NCBI RefSeq assembly: GCF_018143015.1
Contig: NC_054751.1
Location: 29,465,783-29,529,782 of the forward strand
Reading direction: 5' to 3'
DNA: 64,000 nt
From: Lytechinus variegatus
Lineage: Eukaryota > Echinodermata > Echinoidea > Temnopleuroida > Toxopneustidae
Each line of letters starts with the position of its first letter. The first letter of the stretch is position 1. The notes under the pieces are model-generated. The model searched no databases. It worked only from the letters and a program-made list of their open reading frames with translations, and was not told the origin of the DNA. Of the stretch, positions 1 to 10,027 are shown one piece after another. Position numbers and translations under genes: made by a program.

Positions 1-154
1 ACGAACAATTTAGAGATAAAAAATCTTATTTAACAAATATCAAAATTTATTTTGTGATCATAAATAATTCATATTAATATATATAAATTATTTATGATCA
101 CAAAATAAATTTTAATATTTGTTAAATAAGATTTTTTATCTCTAAATTGTTCGT
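1..154. repeat. Near-perfect hairpin palindrome (foldback/MITE-like)
   Basis: Arms 1-69 and 86-154 are reverse complements with one mismatch, around a loop of about 16 bp. The whole unit is AT-rich. It starts at the window edge, so it may be longer and no target duplication can be tested. A foldback or MITE is the simplest reading. Confidence 0.85.
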
Positions 155-539
155 TAAGCCGGCATTGCTTTCCGGAAGTACGTCATACATAAGCGGTTCA
201 AGGGTCGACGCTATTGTATTTCCGTTGTTTACATGTGGAACGAGGGGTCTACGCGGCATCAGTTAGGTAAGAAATCTTCATTTTTTTACATTTTTTAAAG
301 TAATATTTAAAACCTTCCTACGCATTAGGCGTAGGAAGGTGTAAGAATTAATAAAATTAACAAACTTCTAGTAACTTCGGTTTAAAAAGATGGATTTTTG
401 GGGGGAATCCATCTTTGTTTTGGTCGTTCGCTGAAGACAGTATGGAGAGAGTGTCAAGACGTCAATGATGAAGTATATATGACATCTCAAAAAAAATCAT
501 CATCATTGCGTCCTCAAGACTTGTTAAGATTTCGATATT
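155..539. other. Non-coding stretch, possible first-exon-like donor and a 12-bp hairpin
   Basis: No open frame of note. At 265-272 a GTAAGAAA follows a CAG-rich stretch and could be a splice donor, but nothing else supports an exon. At 312-340 a perfect 12-bp stem (ACCTTCCTACGC and its complement) encloses a 5-nt loop. Confidence 0.4.
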
Positions 540-815
540 GATTCTTCAAAACAGTCCAAGTTATTGACCCTAAATGACCTTTAACCTTGGTCATGTGACC
601 TGAAACTCAAGCAAGATGTTAAGTAATACTTGAATATGCTTATGTCAATTTTTATGAACTAGGTCCATGATATACTTTCTAAGTTTATGATGACATCTAA
701 ATAACTAAACCTTCGGTTAGAAGATTTTAAATGTTGACGCCGCGCCGTTGCCACCGCTGTCGGAAAAGCAACAGCTAAGACAAGTCTGGCTTTGATTTGC
801 AAGCGAGACAAAAAT
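540..815. repeat. Dispersed repeat with TGACCTTTAACCTTGGTCA core
   Basis: This stretch carries a TGACC-rich segment (about 565-600), then a 'CTTCGGTT' segment and a 'GTCGGAAAAGC...GCGAGAC' segment (about 740-812). That order is familiar from a dispersed repeat of marine invertebrate genomes. The family assignment is from memory of similar sequences, not a search. Confidence 0.4.
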
Positions 816-1985
816 CAATGAGATACCATTTTCTCAAAATTTGAAACTGGTTTTATTGTACCTTCAATATATCAACAGATTCATTTCACATCCGCTCCTG
901 AAACTAAATTTTAGTCATAACATGTTTTGAAAAATTAAAAAAAAATTGATATTGATGTATTTCTATTTCAATTACATACATGATGGGGCAGCCACTCATA
1001 CATTTACATATTATGACGTCATAAAAATACAAAAACATAAAATTTTAACTCTAAGAGAAGTGTCTTCATCTAGCCTAGGGCCTTCGGCCTAATGATTTTC
1101 AGTTTTTCACAAAACTGTTCTCAGACTCGATCTCAATTCAACTTTCGAAAGTTTCGAGCTTTCAAGGCAGTGGCAGTAAAAGGAATTAAAATAGCTAAAA
1201 TGAAATCATAATTAAAACAGCTGGCCAAATCGTGGTTTCGGGAACCACTCATAGATTTGTGTATGCACACTTGTGTACAAAGTGAATGGAGGTGGAAATA
1301 GGGAACCGTGCGTGTGACTGAATAAAGCGCTGCTGTATGAAGTGAACGGTGGTTTCCTATATCACGATAATGCCAAACAGCCTAAAATTCAACTTTTCAT
1401 CCAAACATAAATCAATGTTAACAAGATGTTACACACTCCAGTCTTTGTTTAATTTAAAGTTTAACTCAAAAACTGCGTCCGCGATCGATGACGTATGAAG
1501 ACTCATTTTCTTCTTATGACATTCTAAAGTACAAGCAAGGCGGTTTTGAGCTTGTGCAATTCATATTCAAGTATCACGGATTAGTCATATCCTCATTGGA
1601 CATGCGTGTATAAGAATTGCTTGCGCCGGTAACGGGGGAACGTTAACCTGTCGTCCTAGTTATGTAGTCCGTGTCAGAGTCCAGAGAACGAATCTTAAAA
1701 AAGAGATGACTCCATTCATATCACGATGATATACTTACTAAATCATCTGAAACTATACGCTCTACGAAATTACTTCGAGAACACCACTGCATTTACAAAT
1801 GTTCAATTCGTAATGTGGACTTTTCCGACTTTTAATCAGTTCCACGTCGCGCAGCTGACGTCCGCCCAATTTCGATGACGTATGGTGTTGCAAAAAATTA
1901 AAGAAAATTGAAAATATACGCGGTATTCTGTGAATCTAAAAAATTTACATGGGTTCATCCATAACTGATTTGAATTGATTTCTCC
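816..1985. other. Non-coding, no feature recognised
   Basis: AT-rich sequence with many short stop-interrupted frames on both strands. I see no coding region, RNA gene or clear repeat here. Confidence 0.5.
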
Positions 1986-2335
1986 CATAGGCGGCGGAAG
2001 CGGGGGGGGGGGGACGTGTCCCCCCCCTAAATTTTAGGTGGGGGGACGGTCCCCCCCTAATTTTTTATTGAAAAACCTTTTTTTTTTGCTTGTCATTTTT
2101 TTCCTGCTTCCCCCCTAAATTCACGTGGACCCCCTGAAACATGTGTTGTCCCCCCCTAAAATTTGGGTTGATGAGCTTTTTTTTTTTTTTTTTGCTTGTC
2201 AAAAATTTTTGATTAGCAACTCCTAAAATTTAGGTTGATAACCTTTTTTGGGGGCGCTTGTCAAATTTTTTACCTGTGTCCATCCCAAAATTTCAGGTGG
2301 ACACCCCCAAAAATTTTTGGCTTCCGCCGCTAATG
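1986..2335. mobile_element. Small non-autonomous hAT-type element with internal repeats
   Basis: Inverted ends read CATAGGCGGCGGAAGC on the left and the complement of CATTAGCGGCGGAAGC on the right. The 8-bp ATTTCTCC occurs directly on both sides (1978-1985 and 2336-2343), the target-duplication length of hAT transposons. The interior is built from several imperfect units of about 80 bp with CCCCCCTAAATTTTAGG and TTTGCTTGTC segments. No transposase is present. A relative with the same internal unit lies at 58538-58767. Confidence 0.8.
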
Positions 2336-2373
2336 ATTTCTCCTATTTAAGCAATTGATATAAAATTTACTTG

Positions 2374-2416
2374 AAGTTCAATTCCACCCCAGAAAAATGT
2401 TGATTTGAGTAAATAG
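2374..2416 (-). mobile_element. Left piece of a TIR element split by the large LINE
   Basis: About 43 bp matching one end of the TIR element that is complete at 13694-14097 (read in reverse). The rest of this copy resumes at 12761. Joining the two pieces gives the normal order of the family, which shows that the LINE at 2417-12760 inserted into this copy. Confidence 0.75.
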
Positions 2417-3367
2417 TTGTTGTTGTTGTTTGTTGAAAATTAATGGCGACCAGTCATATTTGACTATTATCGCCAACTCGTTAGGCCAACTATTATTTCT
2501 TTTCTTTTTTTCGACGTGTCTTTAAAAAATCGTTCCTCTCCTTCTTTTTTTTCTTTTCTTTTTTATTATTATTATTATTATCATAAAGACTATCGTATCT
2601 TACAGGTTACCGCATGATCCCGTCCTTTCTAACGACACCGTCCAGACATCGTCCTGTCTCTCCGGTGTAGACAGGGGGCTCCCTTTGGGATACTCTATAG
2701 TCTTGAAACTCGAAAAAGAAATAGAAATAAAAATGATAGAGTCTTTTCCCGTGAAATGATCTCGCATATACCAATCAAATACATGTATGTCTGTTTTGCT
2801 TTGTATAAAAATGATAAAATTTGATATGGGGAGGTTAGGATGATTCGAAATTTATGGGGCATCCAAAATAAGGGCTTTAATAAATGGAATGGTGCATTGT
2901 TAAATCAAGGTTGTAAGTTAGATGAACATGGAATTAGTAAATAACCTACATATATATACACACATGCATATAATATTCTTTTTCCTTTCCTTCCATTTCT
3001 TCATTTTTATTATTTTCCTTTCATTTATTCTCCTCTTCCTTCCATTCTTCTTTTTTCTTTTCCCTTTTCCTCCTTCCTCTCCTTTCCCTTTCTTTTCCTT
3101 TTTTGTTAACTCTTTCTTTCCTTTGTCTTTTTTTTTCTCAAAATGGATAATAAGCTCTACTGAATACAAGGCATATAACCTAGAGAGAAAAGAGATATAT
3201 ATTATTCTAAAACTAAAGTGAACAAGGACCATCATCTTATATGGTCATTATACTCATATAAATGATATATATACACACACATGTGTATCTACATGAATAA
3301 ATATACTAATCAAATATATATATTTCTCTCTTTCCGCCACGGAAAAGAAAAAAAAAATCCTATCGAA
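2417..3367 (-). other. 3' UTR and (CAA)n tail of the RNase H LINE
   Basis: Runs from the ORF2 stop to the (CAA)n tail (TTG repeats on the plus strand at 2417-2432). It includes pyrimidine-rich tracts on the plus strand at about 2493-2580 and 2975-3135, and an (ATT)n run near 2563. Small open frames here come from the low-complexity tracts and are not genes. Confidence 0.6.
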
Positions 3368-6028
3368 TTATTCTTTTTGGAAACGTTTCGTTCTTTGAAC
3401 GAAACGGACCAGTGCATTTTGGACACCAGGGTCCCAAGAATTCAGGAGCCTGGGAATTCCCTCGGGATCGGCGATGTCTGCCTCGACAAGAAGCATCGAC
3501 CTTTCAATTAAATACTTATGACATTTCACAATATAGTGTTCAATTGTTTCTTTCTCCGGACATGAATTGCACTGTCCCGTTGGGTGTATTTTCATTCGCC
3601 AGAGATCTTCATTTAGTCCTATATGGCCTAATCGGAGTCGACGGAATATCTTTTCTCTTGCTCGGTCTAATGAGCAAGTCGGTGATTGTAAGACCGACTT
3701 TTGGATTACTTTATAGTGGGTGTTAGGGGAGTTTTGCCATCTAGACTGCCATTGATTAAAAGAAATTATCTTTAAAATGTTATTCACTTCGGACGTACAT
3801 AAGTAATTTGTTATTTCTATGGGTTTATTGAGAGCTGCTTTGGCATGAAAATCAGCACGTTCGTTACCCAGTATTCCACAGTGGGAGGGGATCCATTCAA
3901 ACCTAACATCAATATTTTTCAATTTTAGATGGGACAAACTTAATAGTATTTCCGAAATGAAATTTTCCTCTTTGTTATTCTTTAATGCCAGTAAAGCACT
4001 TAAGGAGTCTGTGAAAATAACTGTACCTACATAAAGGTTATCTAGCTGGTGTAGCCAATTAAGGGCAAGCATGATACCTGCCAGTTCGGTTCTGTAAACA
4101 GAAGTACCATCTGACAATCTCTTTGATTGTTGATAGGAGAATGCTGGAACGCAAAATGCTGCAGAACTGCGCCCTTCCTTGGGTGTTTTGGATCCGTCAG
4201 TAAAAATGTGGAGCTGATTATTCCATTTCGTATTAATGAATTCTAAGCTTGTCTGTAACAAATGTAATGGATTATCTGACTTACTTACCTGGTTTGTCAG
4301 TTCCGTTGATATAACTGGTTCCGTTAGTAGCCAAGGGGGGAAATTTGTGGGTTTGAATTTTTCTATACATAAGTAATTATTCGAATTTGCTGTTCGATAC
4401 CCGAAAGGTTTATTGCAATTCTTACCTTCCATATACTGATATTGCCAGCAAGGTTGTAAGCTTGAGAAAAGAGGATGCTTAGGTTGAAGTTCTATACTAT
4501 GTTTGAATTTATGAGCTAGCTGTTGTCTTCTTAGATCTAGTGGAGTTTCTCCCATTTCTACTTGCAGAGATGCTAAAGAGGTAAGTGGAAGTGCACCTGC
4601 ACATATCCTTAAAGATTGGTATTGTATTGAGTCTAAAGTTTTCTTAACACTTTCTGAAGCACTATCATATGCCTCACATCTGTAGTCCAGGAGGGATCGG
4701 ATATAGGATCTATATATCATCATTAGAGACTTAGAAGAACTTCCCCATGACGTACCAGTTAAACATCTGAGGATATTCATTTTTTTCTTACATCTGGTTG
4801 CAATGTTCTCTATATGTTCAGTCCAGGTAAGTTTCTTATCAAAAATCATTCCTAAAAAGCGATGCGAATCTTCACGTTTTAGGGGTATGCTATTTATAGT
4901 AAGATTTATCTCAGATAGTTTTCTACTCTTAGTAAAAAGTATGGGGACAGTCTTCTTTTGAGAAAGCTGGAGGCCCCATGAGGAGAACCAATCATATAGA
5001 ACATTCAGATAATTTTGTATTTTCTTGGTAATGAAAGGGATGTTACTGCCAGAGATCCATATTGCACAGTCATCGGCATACAGTGAAATTTTAATCGAGG
5101 GATCTGTAGGGATATCATGTAACATAATGTTAAAAAGTGTGGGACTGAGAATACTACCTTGGGGGAGACCTCTATCCATCTTGAATTCTTTTGATAATTG
5201 CTTATCAACACGAACTTCATAAGTGCGGCCTTTCAAAAAGTTGCGTAGAAAACTAAGCAAGTTCCCTTGTATACCTATTTCATTCAATTTATGAACTAGA
5301 CCTTCTATCCATATCGTGTCATATGCTTTATTTATGTCCAAAAAGATAGCTAATGTATGTTCCTTGTTATTTATACTCTTTTGAATGTCGTTCTCAAGGT
5401 TCACTATACTATCTATGACACTCCGGTTTCTTCTGAAACCGTTCATGAAGGATGGTAATATTTCATGTTTTTCGAGGAACCAATCGAGCCTTGACTTGAT
5501 CATGGTTTCCATGATTTTTATCAAGCATGATGATAAGGCTATGGGCCGATATGATGAGGTATCACTTGAATTTCCGTTATGTTTTAAAATTGGGATCATT
5601 ATTGAGTGCTTAAGCTGGGATGGGATTTGTTGTGTTTCCAAAATCGAATTGAAGAGCAAAAGTAAGTACTCTTTTGCTACGAGGGGAAGGTTTTGGTATA
5701 CTATGTAAGGTATTTTGTCCTTACCCGGAGCAGAATTTCCTTTCTTTTCGATAGCTCTATTGAGTTCTGTAATACTTAATTCCTCATTCAGGACATGCGT
5801 GTTTATTTCCTCTGGTCTATTATTTTCCCTTTTTTTACGTTGTTCGAAAATAAGTTTCTGCTTGTTTTCAGTGAAATCCGTTGCTTCTTTGGTAAAAATC
5901 GTTTGAAAGAATCTCCCAAACAAATCTGCCTTTTCTTGGTCAGATTGGACAATTGTGTCTTTGTCTTTCAATATTGGGATCCTCTTGGGATGGGATTGTA
6001 TACTCTCTCTCTTAGCTGATCCCTCCAC
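3368..6028 (-). CDS. LINE ORF2 C-terminal part: reverse transcriptase and RNase H
   Basis: An 886-residue open frame. Reverse-transcriptase blocks are in order: YRPIALSSCLIKIMET (about 160), LDINKAYDTIW (about 230), GLPQGSILSPTLFN (about 290) and the catalytic YADD (about 317). A ribonuclease H follows with its acidic residues visible in FTDGS (about 600), RTELAG, FTDSLSA and NERADFHAK (about 715). Near residue 825 there is a Cys/His knuckle (CNSCPEKETIEHYIVKC). It copies its own RNA at a nicked target site; RNase H removes template RNA. The first Met is internal: the coding frame continues upstream (tail of the frame readable from about 6060) until cut by the inserted LINE, so no native start exists in this piece. 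No stop or frameshift within it, so it looks recently active before the insertion. Confidence 0.9.
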   Translation of the reverse strand: MEGSAKRESIQSHPKRIPILKDKDTIVQSDQEKADLFGRFFQTIFTKEATDFTENKQKLIFEQRKKRENNRPEEINTHVLNEELSITELNRAIEKKGNSAPGKDKIPYIVYQNLPLVAKEYLLLLFNSILETQQIPSQLKHSIMIPILKHNGNSSDTSSYRPIALSSCLIKIMETMIKSRLDWFLEKHEILPSFMNGFRRNRSVIDSIVNLENDIQKSINNKEHTLAIFLDINKAYDTIWIEGLVHKLNEIGIQGNLLSFLRNFLKGRTYEVRVDKQLSKEFKMDRGLPQGSILSPTLFNIMLHDIPTDPSIKISLYADDCAIWISGSNIPFITKKIQNYLNVLYDWFSSWGLQLSQKKTVPILFTKSRKLSEINLTINSIPLKREDSHRFLGMIFDKKLTWTEHIENIATRCKKKMNILRCLTGTSWGSSSKSLMMIYRSYIRSLLDYRCEAYDSASESVKKTLDSIQYQSLRICAGALPLTSLASLQVEMGETPLDLRRQQLAHKFKHSIELQPKHPLFSSLQPCWQYQYMEGKNCNKPFGYRTANSNNYLCIEKFKPTNFPPWLLTEPVISTELTNQVSKSDNPLHLLQTSLEFINTKWNNQLHIFTDGSKTPKEGRSSAAFCVPAFSYQQSKRLSDGTSVYRTELAGIMLALNWLHQLDNLYVGTVIFTDSLSALLALKNNKEENFISEILLSLSHLKLKNIDVRFEWIPSHCGILGNERADFHAKAALNKPIEITNYLCTSEVNNILKIISFNQWQSRWQNSPNTHYKVIQKSVLQSPTCSLDRAREKIFRRLRLGHIGLNEDLWRMKIHPTGQCNSCPEKETIEHYIVKCHKYLIERSMLLVEADIADPEGIPRLLNSWDPGVQNALVRFVQRTKRFQKE

Positions 6029-6088
6029 TTCTTTGGAGATTCCTGTGTTCCAGATGGAATGTAACTGTATGTAATCATAGATCCGATG

Positions 6089-9000
6089 TTATGCAGTTTC
6101 AAGAGACTTAGAACGGGAGGTATGGATTTTGTGAAGGAAAAAGAGGGATATTAGGAGTAAGCTATTGTGGACATCAGACGACAAGCAGGGATGGTAGGAT
6201 AATAAGATGGCACAGGTGAATTGGTGGGGGTCATCACTGACATAAAGGTTGAGACAATATGGGTGGTCTACTAGGCATTCCTTAGCTTTGTTGACAAAAT
6301 CCACACGTAGATGGTTGAGATTTGGGCAGGCTCCAACAAAATGCTCCACCGTCTCATCCGCAGAATTGCATAAGGTGCAGATACGAGAAGAGGATTTCTT
6401 CAGAGTGTATAGACGACTTTGAGTTAGGTATGTACAGGACAGTAGTTGGGCTCTAATTATAATTGCGTGACGAATTGTAGGTGATATAGAGTTCTTAGGG
6501 TATAGGAGGTTAGCAGAAGGTGGGACCTTGTCTATCCAGAGCCTGAGTGAAGATTTACAACAGATTGCTTGTAGAGTGAGTTGTCTTACAGCATGAAGAA
6601 CTTTGTATTTAGACATGCGTTTCCAGACGGGATATGATGGTGGATTGGAGATGAGACTATGCAGATCAGGCAGGTCATATTTCTTCAATAAGGTTTGCAG
6701 TACCCGTATGATGGGTGTTCCAGCGTTGAGAGCTGCAAGAAATGTCCTGTACTCAAAGCGGCTCTGGCCCAGAGCAGTGAGTTGCCCGAGTAGCAGTAGC
6801 CTGTCAAGGTCAATCTGTGAGGAAACTGGCATGAGGTTTGTCAGCAGGAAAACAATCTCATCTGCGGCTGACTTTGGCACTCCAAGAATTTGTTTAAAGA
6901 GGTGGGACTGGGTCTTGTCGAGCTTCTGCAGCATAGTTTTCGTGAATTTGAATACAGTGGAGCCTTGCAACATCCTAGGGATACAAAAGGTCTTCCATAG
7001 CTGGGAAATAATAGTGGGAATGAGTCCACCTGTATAGGCACCTGTGCCAGAGAGAGCGTAGAAGGTACGGAGTCCCATTCCAATGATGTTATCTGTAGGA
7101 TCATACCTTGTTCCAGATTTGATGACACCAAGATGTGGGTGATTGTCTCTCTCCTCTATGAAGGAACCACCGACTTCCCAGGATGATTTTGTAGGTTGCT
7201 TGAGCTTGTTTGTTACAACCACTGCACATTTGGAAGGGTTGAATCTGTAGTGCCATTGTTGAGCATAATTGAAGGCAACCTCTAGCATTTGCTGCAACTC
7301 TGTTGATGAGGTGGTGATGAGTGCGATATCATCCGCAAGGACTACCAGACCGGAGAAACGACCATATATTGTGCAGCCAAGATTCTTTTCACGGAGTTTT
7401 TTTATCAGACCATCAACATATGTAGTGTACAATGTTGGAGATAACACCCCACCTTGCCTCACCCCTTGGGTAACAGGTATCAGCTTACTGGCTTGGCCCT
7501 TCCAGAAGACCTTGCTTTCTAATCCATTGTACATAGAGCTTAACATATCCCGGATGCATGGGCTTAGCTTTGATGACCTCAGCTTATAGAAAAGACCTCT
7601 GTGCCAAACAGTGTCGAAGGCCTTTTCGGCATCGAGAAGAGCAAGATATGTTGGCCGTTTTTGTGCAGTATTCAGTTCAATGACCAGCTCCAGAGATAGG
7701 GATGTTAGCTGACAGGAGAACCCTTTTCTGAACCCAAATTGCAATTCATCTGGGATATTACTGGTGAATAGCTGTCTTTCAATGTGGGGCTTAAGGCACA
7801 GTTCCAAGAGCTTACAAAGGACAGATGTCAGGGTTATACCTCTGTAATTTCGAGGGTCATGAGGATCTTTACCTTTTCCCTTATGCAGAGGAAGTATGAG
7901 TCCTTCCTGAAATGCCTTGGGGCAGTATGCATGGAGTAGGAAGGAATTGAACAGAGCAAGTAGTAATCGGCAAGCAGTATCCCCGAGATTCTGTATATGC
8001 TCAGCAGAGATGTTGTCTATGCCTGCCGCTTTACCCGATTTCAAAAGTTTGATGGCTTCATCGATGTCTACCGAGGTAAGATGAATACTGCCAGAAGATT
8101 CGCCATCTGTTCCGTAGTTGCAGAAGGGGTCTATATAAGTACTGCATCCTTCAGAGACATTTGATATGGATTCATCAGGTAGGGTATCAGTCATATTAGT
8201 GGATGACAAGGACGCGAAATATAGCTGCCAGCCAAGGAGCATGTCTTCTCCTTCATATGTGTGACCATCGAGAGAAAGTTTGCTCACTCCAGTCTGACTT
8301 GTTTCTGAATCACGATTTCTCTTCACGATGTGGTAGAATAACTTACTGTTAGAAGAGGACGCAGACTCGATTTCAGAGATGAGGTCATTTCTTAGTTGAG
8401 CTCTAGACTGCCGGAGGCTTCTCCTGAATGACTTTTTGGCGGCCATATGATCATTTCTGGTACAGACTTTATCATCTTGGCAAGATAGTAGCCAAGATTT
8501 TCTAGCCTCCTTTGCAATATTGTAAGCTGTGTTGACAGCAACATTCCACTCAGGTTTGCCTTTTCTTTCCCCAGATGGGAAGGAGTGTGGTAGTTCCATT
8601 GAGTGTGAAATCATGGATTCAGCAAGAGAAAGGAGCAGGTTTTCAGCATCTTGAGGATGGATATCATTCATGACACGGATGCTACGAAAGAGCTTGGCTG
8701 CATCCCTTTCCATGGGGATTGTGTATGATGTCCTGATGTAGTCTTGACTGATGCTTTGCCACTTAACCTTGAGCCTTTTTAAAGTGATTTTGGTATCAGA
8801 TTGAGAAGCTGAAGCGGTACTGGTGCTGAGTGCAACATCATAAGACCGATCAGCTGAGACTAGCAGGTGATCTGAGGTGTTAGTTGGGTCATCTCTCAAA
8901 GTCCTAACATTAATGAAGAGGTGCTTGTCTCTTGAAGGGACAAGAAATGAGTCTATACATGACATGTGTCTCCCATCATCTGAGCGGAAAGTGAAATCAG

Positions 9001-10027
9001 AGGAAGTGAAGTGAATGGAAGTGAGCCTACAGAGATGCTCTTCCAATAGAAAGTCTTTGAGAATGCAGAGAGTCTTCTTGGTGTTGGGATGGATCATGTC
9101 AACATTGAGGTCACCAGCAATGATTGGTGAGCAACCCTTTGAGTTTTCTAGAAGCTGCGAGAGCAGGGAGATACAAACGTGGTAGTCAGTCTGGTCAGAG
9201 GTAGACACCCCGCAGGGAAGGTAACAGCAGATTATGATGAAACGTTCATTGGATTCCAGCAGTTTTGTTTTGACAGCAAGAATTCTGGAAGAGGGACAAT
9301 TGACCTCTCTGCACTCTTCCATCAGAGATTTTTTGACAAATAAGGCAATTCCTCCCTTACCTCTTCTTGATGAGAGATTGGATGTGTTATTCATTTTCGT
9401 AGCAGGTTTGTGGAAGATGAGGTGTTGATCACTCACAAGATTCAGCAAGCTACAGTCTTGCCCTTGCAACCAATGTTCTTGAATGGCCAGAACGTCGGTT
9501 TTCAGAAGTTGATCTTTTATATATCCAGTGATAGTATTAAAACCCCTGACATTGAATGTACCGAGGGAAAAGGTCCTGTGGATCGGTATAAGTAGAGAGG
9601 ACTTTGACTTTGTGGAGCCGTCCAGGGTAACCTTTGGAAGATTTAAGTGCTTAGGGTTTAGGAAAATCTGAGGGTCCATGTCTTTGTTGGTTAATTCCTG
9701 TGTTGCTTTCTCTGTGTTGCGGTCAGATTTAGCAGTTTCATGCTGGACTGTGTGAGATCTATCACTTGTTCGTGAAGCATTCTGATTTCCGAGGAAATCA
9801 TTGGGTCTTGGCGGGCCGTGGGATACGACATCAGATGCAAGGATGCTGTGAGACAGTATTGGGCTCTCTCCAGAAGAGTTATGTGTGAGAGAGTAGAGGC
9901 TCGACCATGACGAAAACCCTGAGTTTGAGGAGCTTGAGGATGTGGGATGTGCTATCATGTAGAGTAAAGCATGGAGCTTGGGGGGTAGGAGCTGGAGGTC
10001 TTTTGTCTGAAGGGGTATCCAGAGCAT
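6089..10027 (-). CDS. LINE ORF2: APE endonuclease and reverse transcriptase
   Basis: A 1312-residue open frame. The AP-type endonuclease spans about residues 150-390 (GTFNVRGF, AIQEHWL, AGDLNVD, CIDSFLVPS, TSDHLL). The reverse transcriptase spans about 660-960 (YRGITLTSVLCKLLE, QFGFRKGFSC, LLDAEKAFDTVW, GVRQGGVLSPTLY, VLADDIALIT). A C-terminal Cys/His knuckle (CTLCNSADETVEHFVGAC) lies near 1225. The protein would nick DNA and prime reverse transcription of its own RNA. The listed Met is uncertain: the Ser-rich segment before the endonuclease continues smoothly from the upstream overlapping frame, so either a one-base shift near 9940 has split one ORF or the two ORFs overlap naturally by about 149 nt. 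Clade not resolved; RT motifs are unlike the CR1/L2 copy at 20-23 kb. Confidence 0.88.
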   Translation of the reverse strand: MLWIPLQTKDLQLLPPKLHALLYMIAHPTSSSSSNSGFSSWSSLYSLTHNSSGESPILSHSILASDVVSHGPPRPNDFLGNQNASRTSDRSHTVQHETAKSDRNTEKATQELTNKDMDPQIFLNPKHLNLPKVTLDGSTKSKSSLLIPIHRTFSLGTFNVRGFNTITGYIKDQLLKTDVLAIQEHWLQGQDCSLLNLVSDQHLIFHKPATKMNNTSNLSSRRGKGGIALFVKKSLMEECREVNCPSSRILAVKTKLLESNERFIIICCYLPCGVSTSDQTDYHVCISLLSQLLENSKGCSPIIAGDLNVDMIHPNTKKTLCILKDFLLEEHLCRLTSIHFTSSDFTFRSDDGRHMSCIDSFLVPSRDKHLFINVRTLRDDPTNTSDHLLVSADRSYDVALSTSTASASQSDTKITLKRLKVKWQSISQDYIRTSYTIPMERDAAKLFRSIRVMNDIHPQDAENLLLSLAESMISHSMELPHSFPSGERKGKPEWNVAVNTAYNIAKEARKSWLLSCQDDKVCTRNDHMAAKKSFRRSLRQSRAQLRNDLISEIESASSSNSKLFYHIVKRNRDSETSQTGVSKLSLDGHTYEGEDMLLGWQLYFASLSSTNMTDTLPDESISNVSEGCSTYIDPFCNYGTDGESSGSIHLTSVDIDEAIKLLKSGKAAGIDNISAEHIQNLGDTACRLLLALFNSFLLHAYCPKAFQEGLILPLHKGKGKDPHDPRNYRGITLTSVLCKLLELCLKPHIERQLFTSNIPDELQFGFRKGFSCQLTSLSLELVIELNTAQKRPTYLALLDAEKAFDTVWHRGLFYKLRSSKLSPCIRDMLSSMYNGLESKVFWKGQASKLIPVTQGVRQGGVLSPTLYTTYVDGLIKKLREKNLGCTIYGRFSGLVVLADDIALITTSSTELQQMLEVAFNYAQQWHYRFNPSKCAVVVTNKLKQPTKSSWEVGGSFIEERDNHPHLGVIKSGTRYDPTDNIIGMGLRTFYALSGTGAYTGGLIPTIISQLWKTFCIPRMLQGSTVFKFTKTMLQKLDKTQSHLFKQILGVPKSAADEIVFLLTNLMPVSSQIDLDRLLLLGQLTALGQSRFEYRTFLAALNAGTPIIRVLQTLLKKYDLPDLHSLISNPPSYPVWKRMSKYKVLHAVRQLTLQAICCKSSLRLWIDKVPPSANLLYPKNSISPTIRHAIIIRAQLLSCTYLTQSRLYTLKKSSSRICTLCNSADETVEHFVGACPNLNHLRVDFVNKAKECLVDHPYCLNLYVSDDPHQFTCAILLSYHPCLSSDVHNSLLLISLFFLHKIHTSRSKSLETA

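Noticed and set aside
2918-3235. Lys/Glu-rich minus frame and Phe-rich plus frame
   Set aside because: Both come from a pyrimidine-rich low-complexity tract in the LINE 3' UTR.
6603-7589. Plus-strand frames of 96-144 residues within the LINE region
   Set aside because: Antisense shadows of the RT frame on the minus strand.
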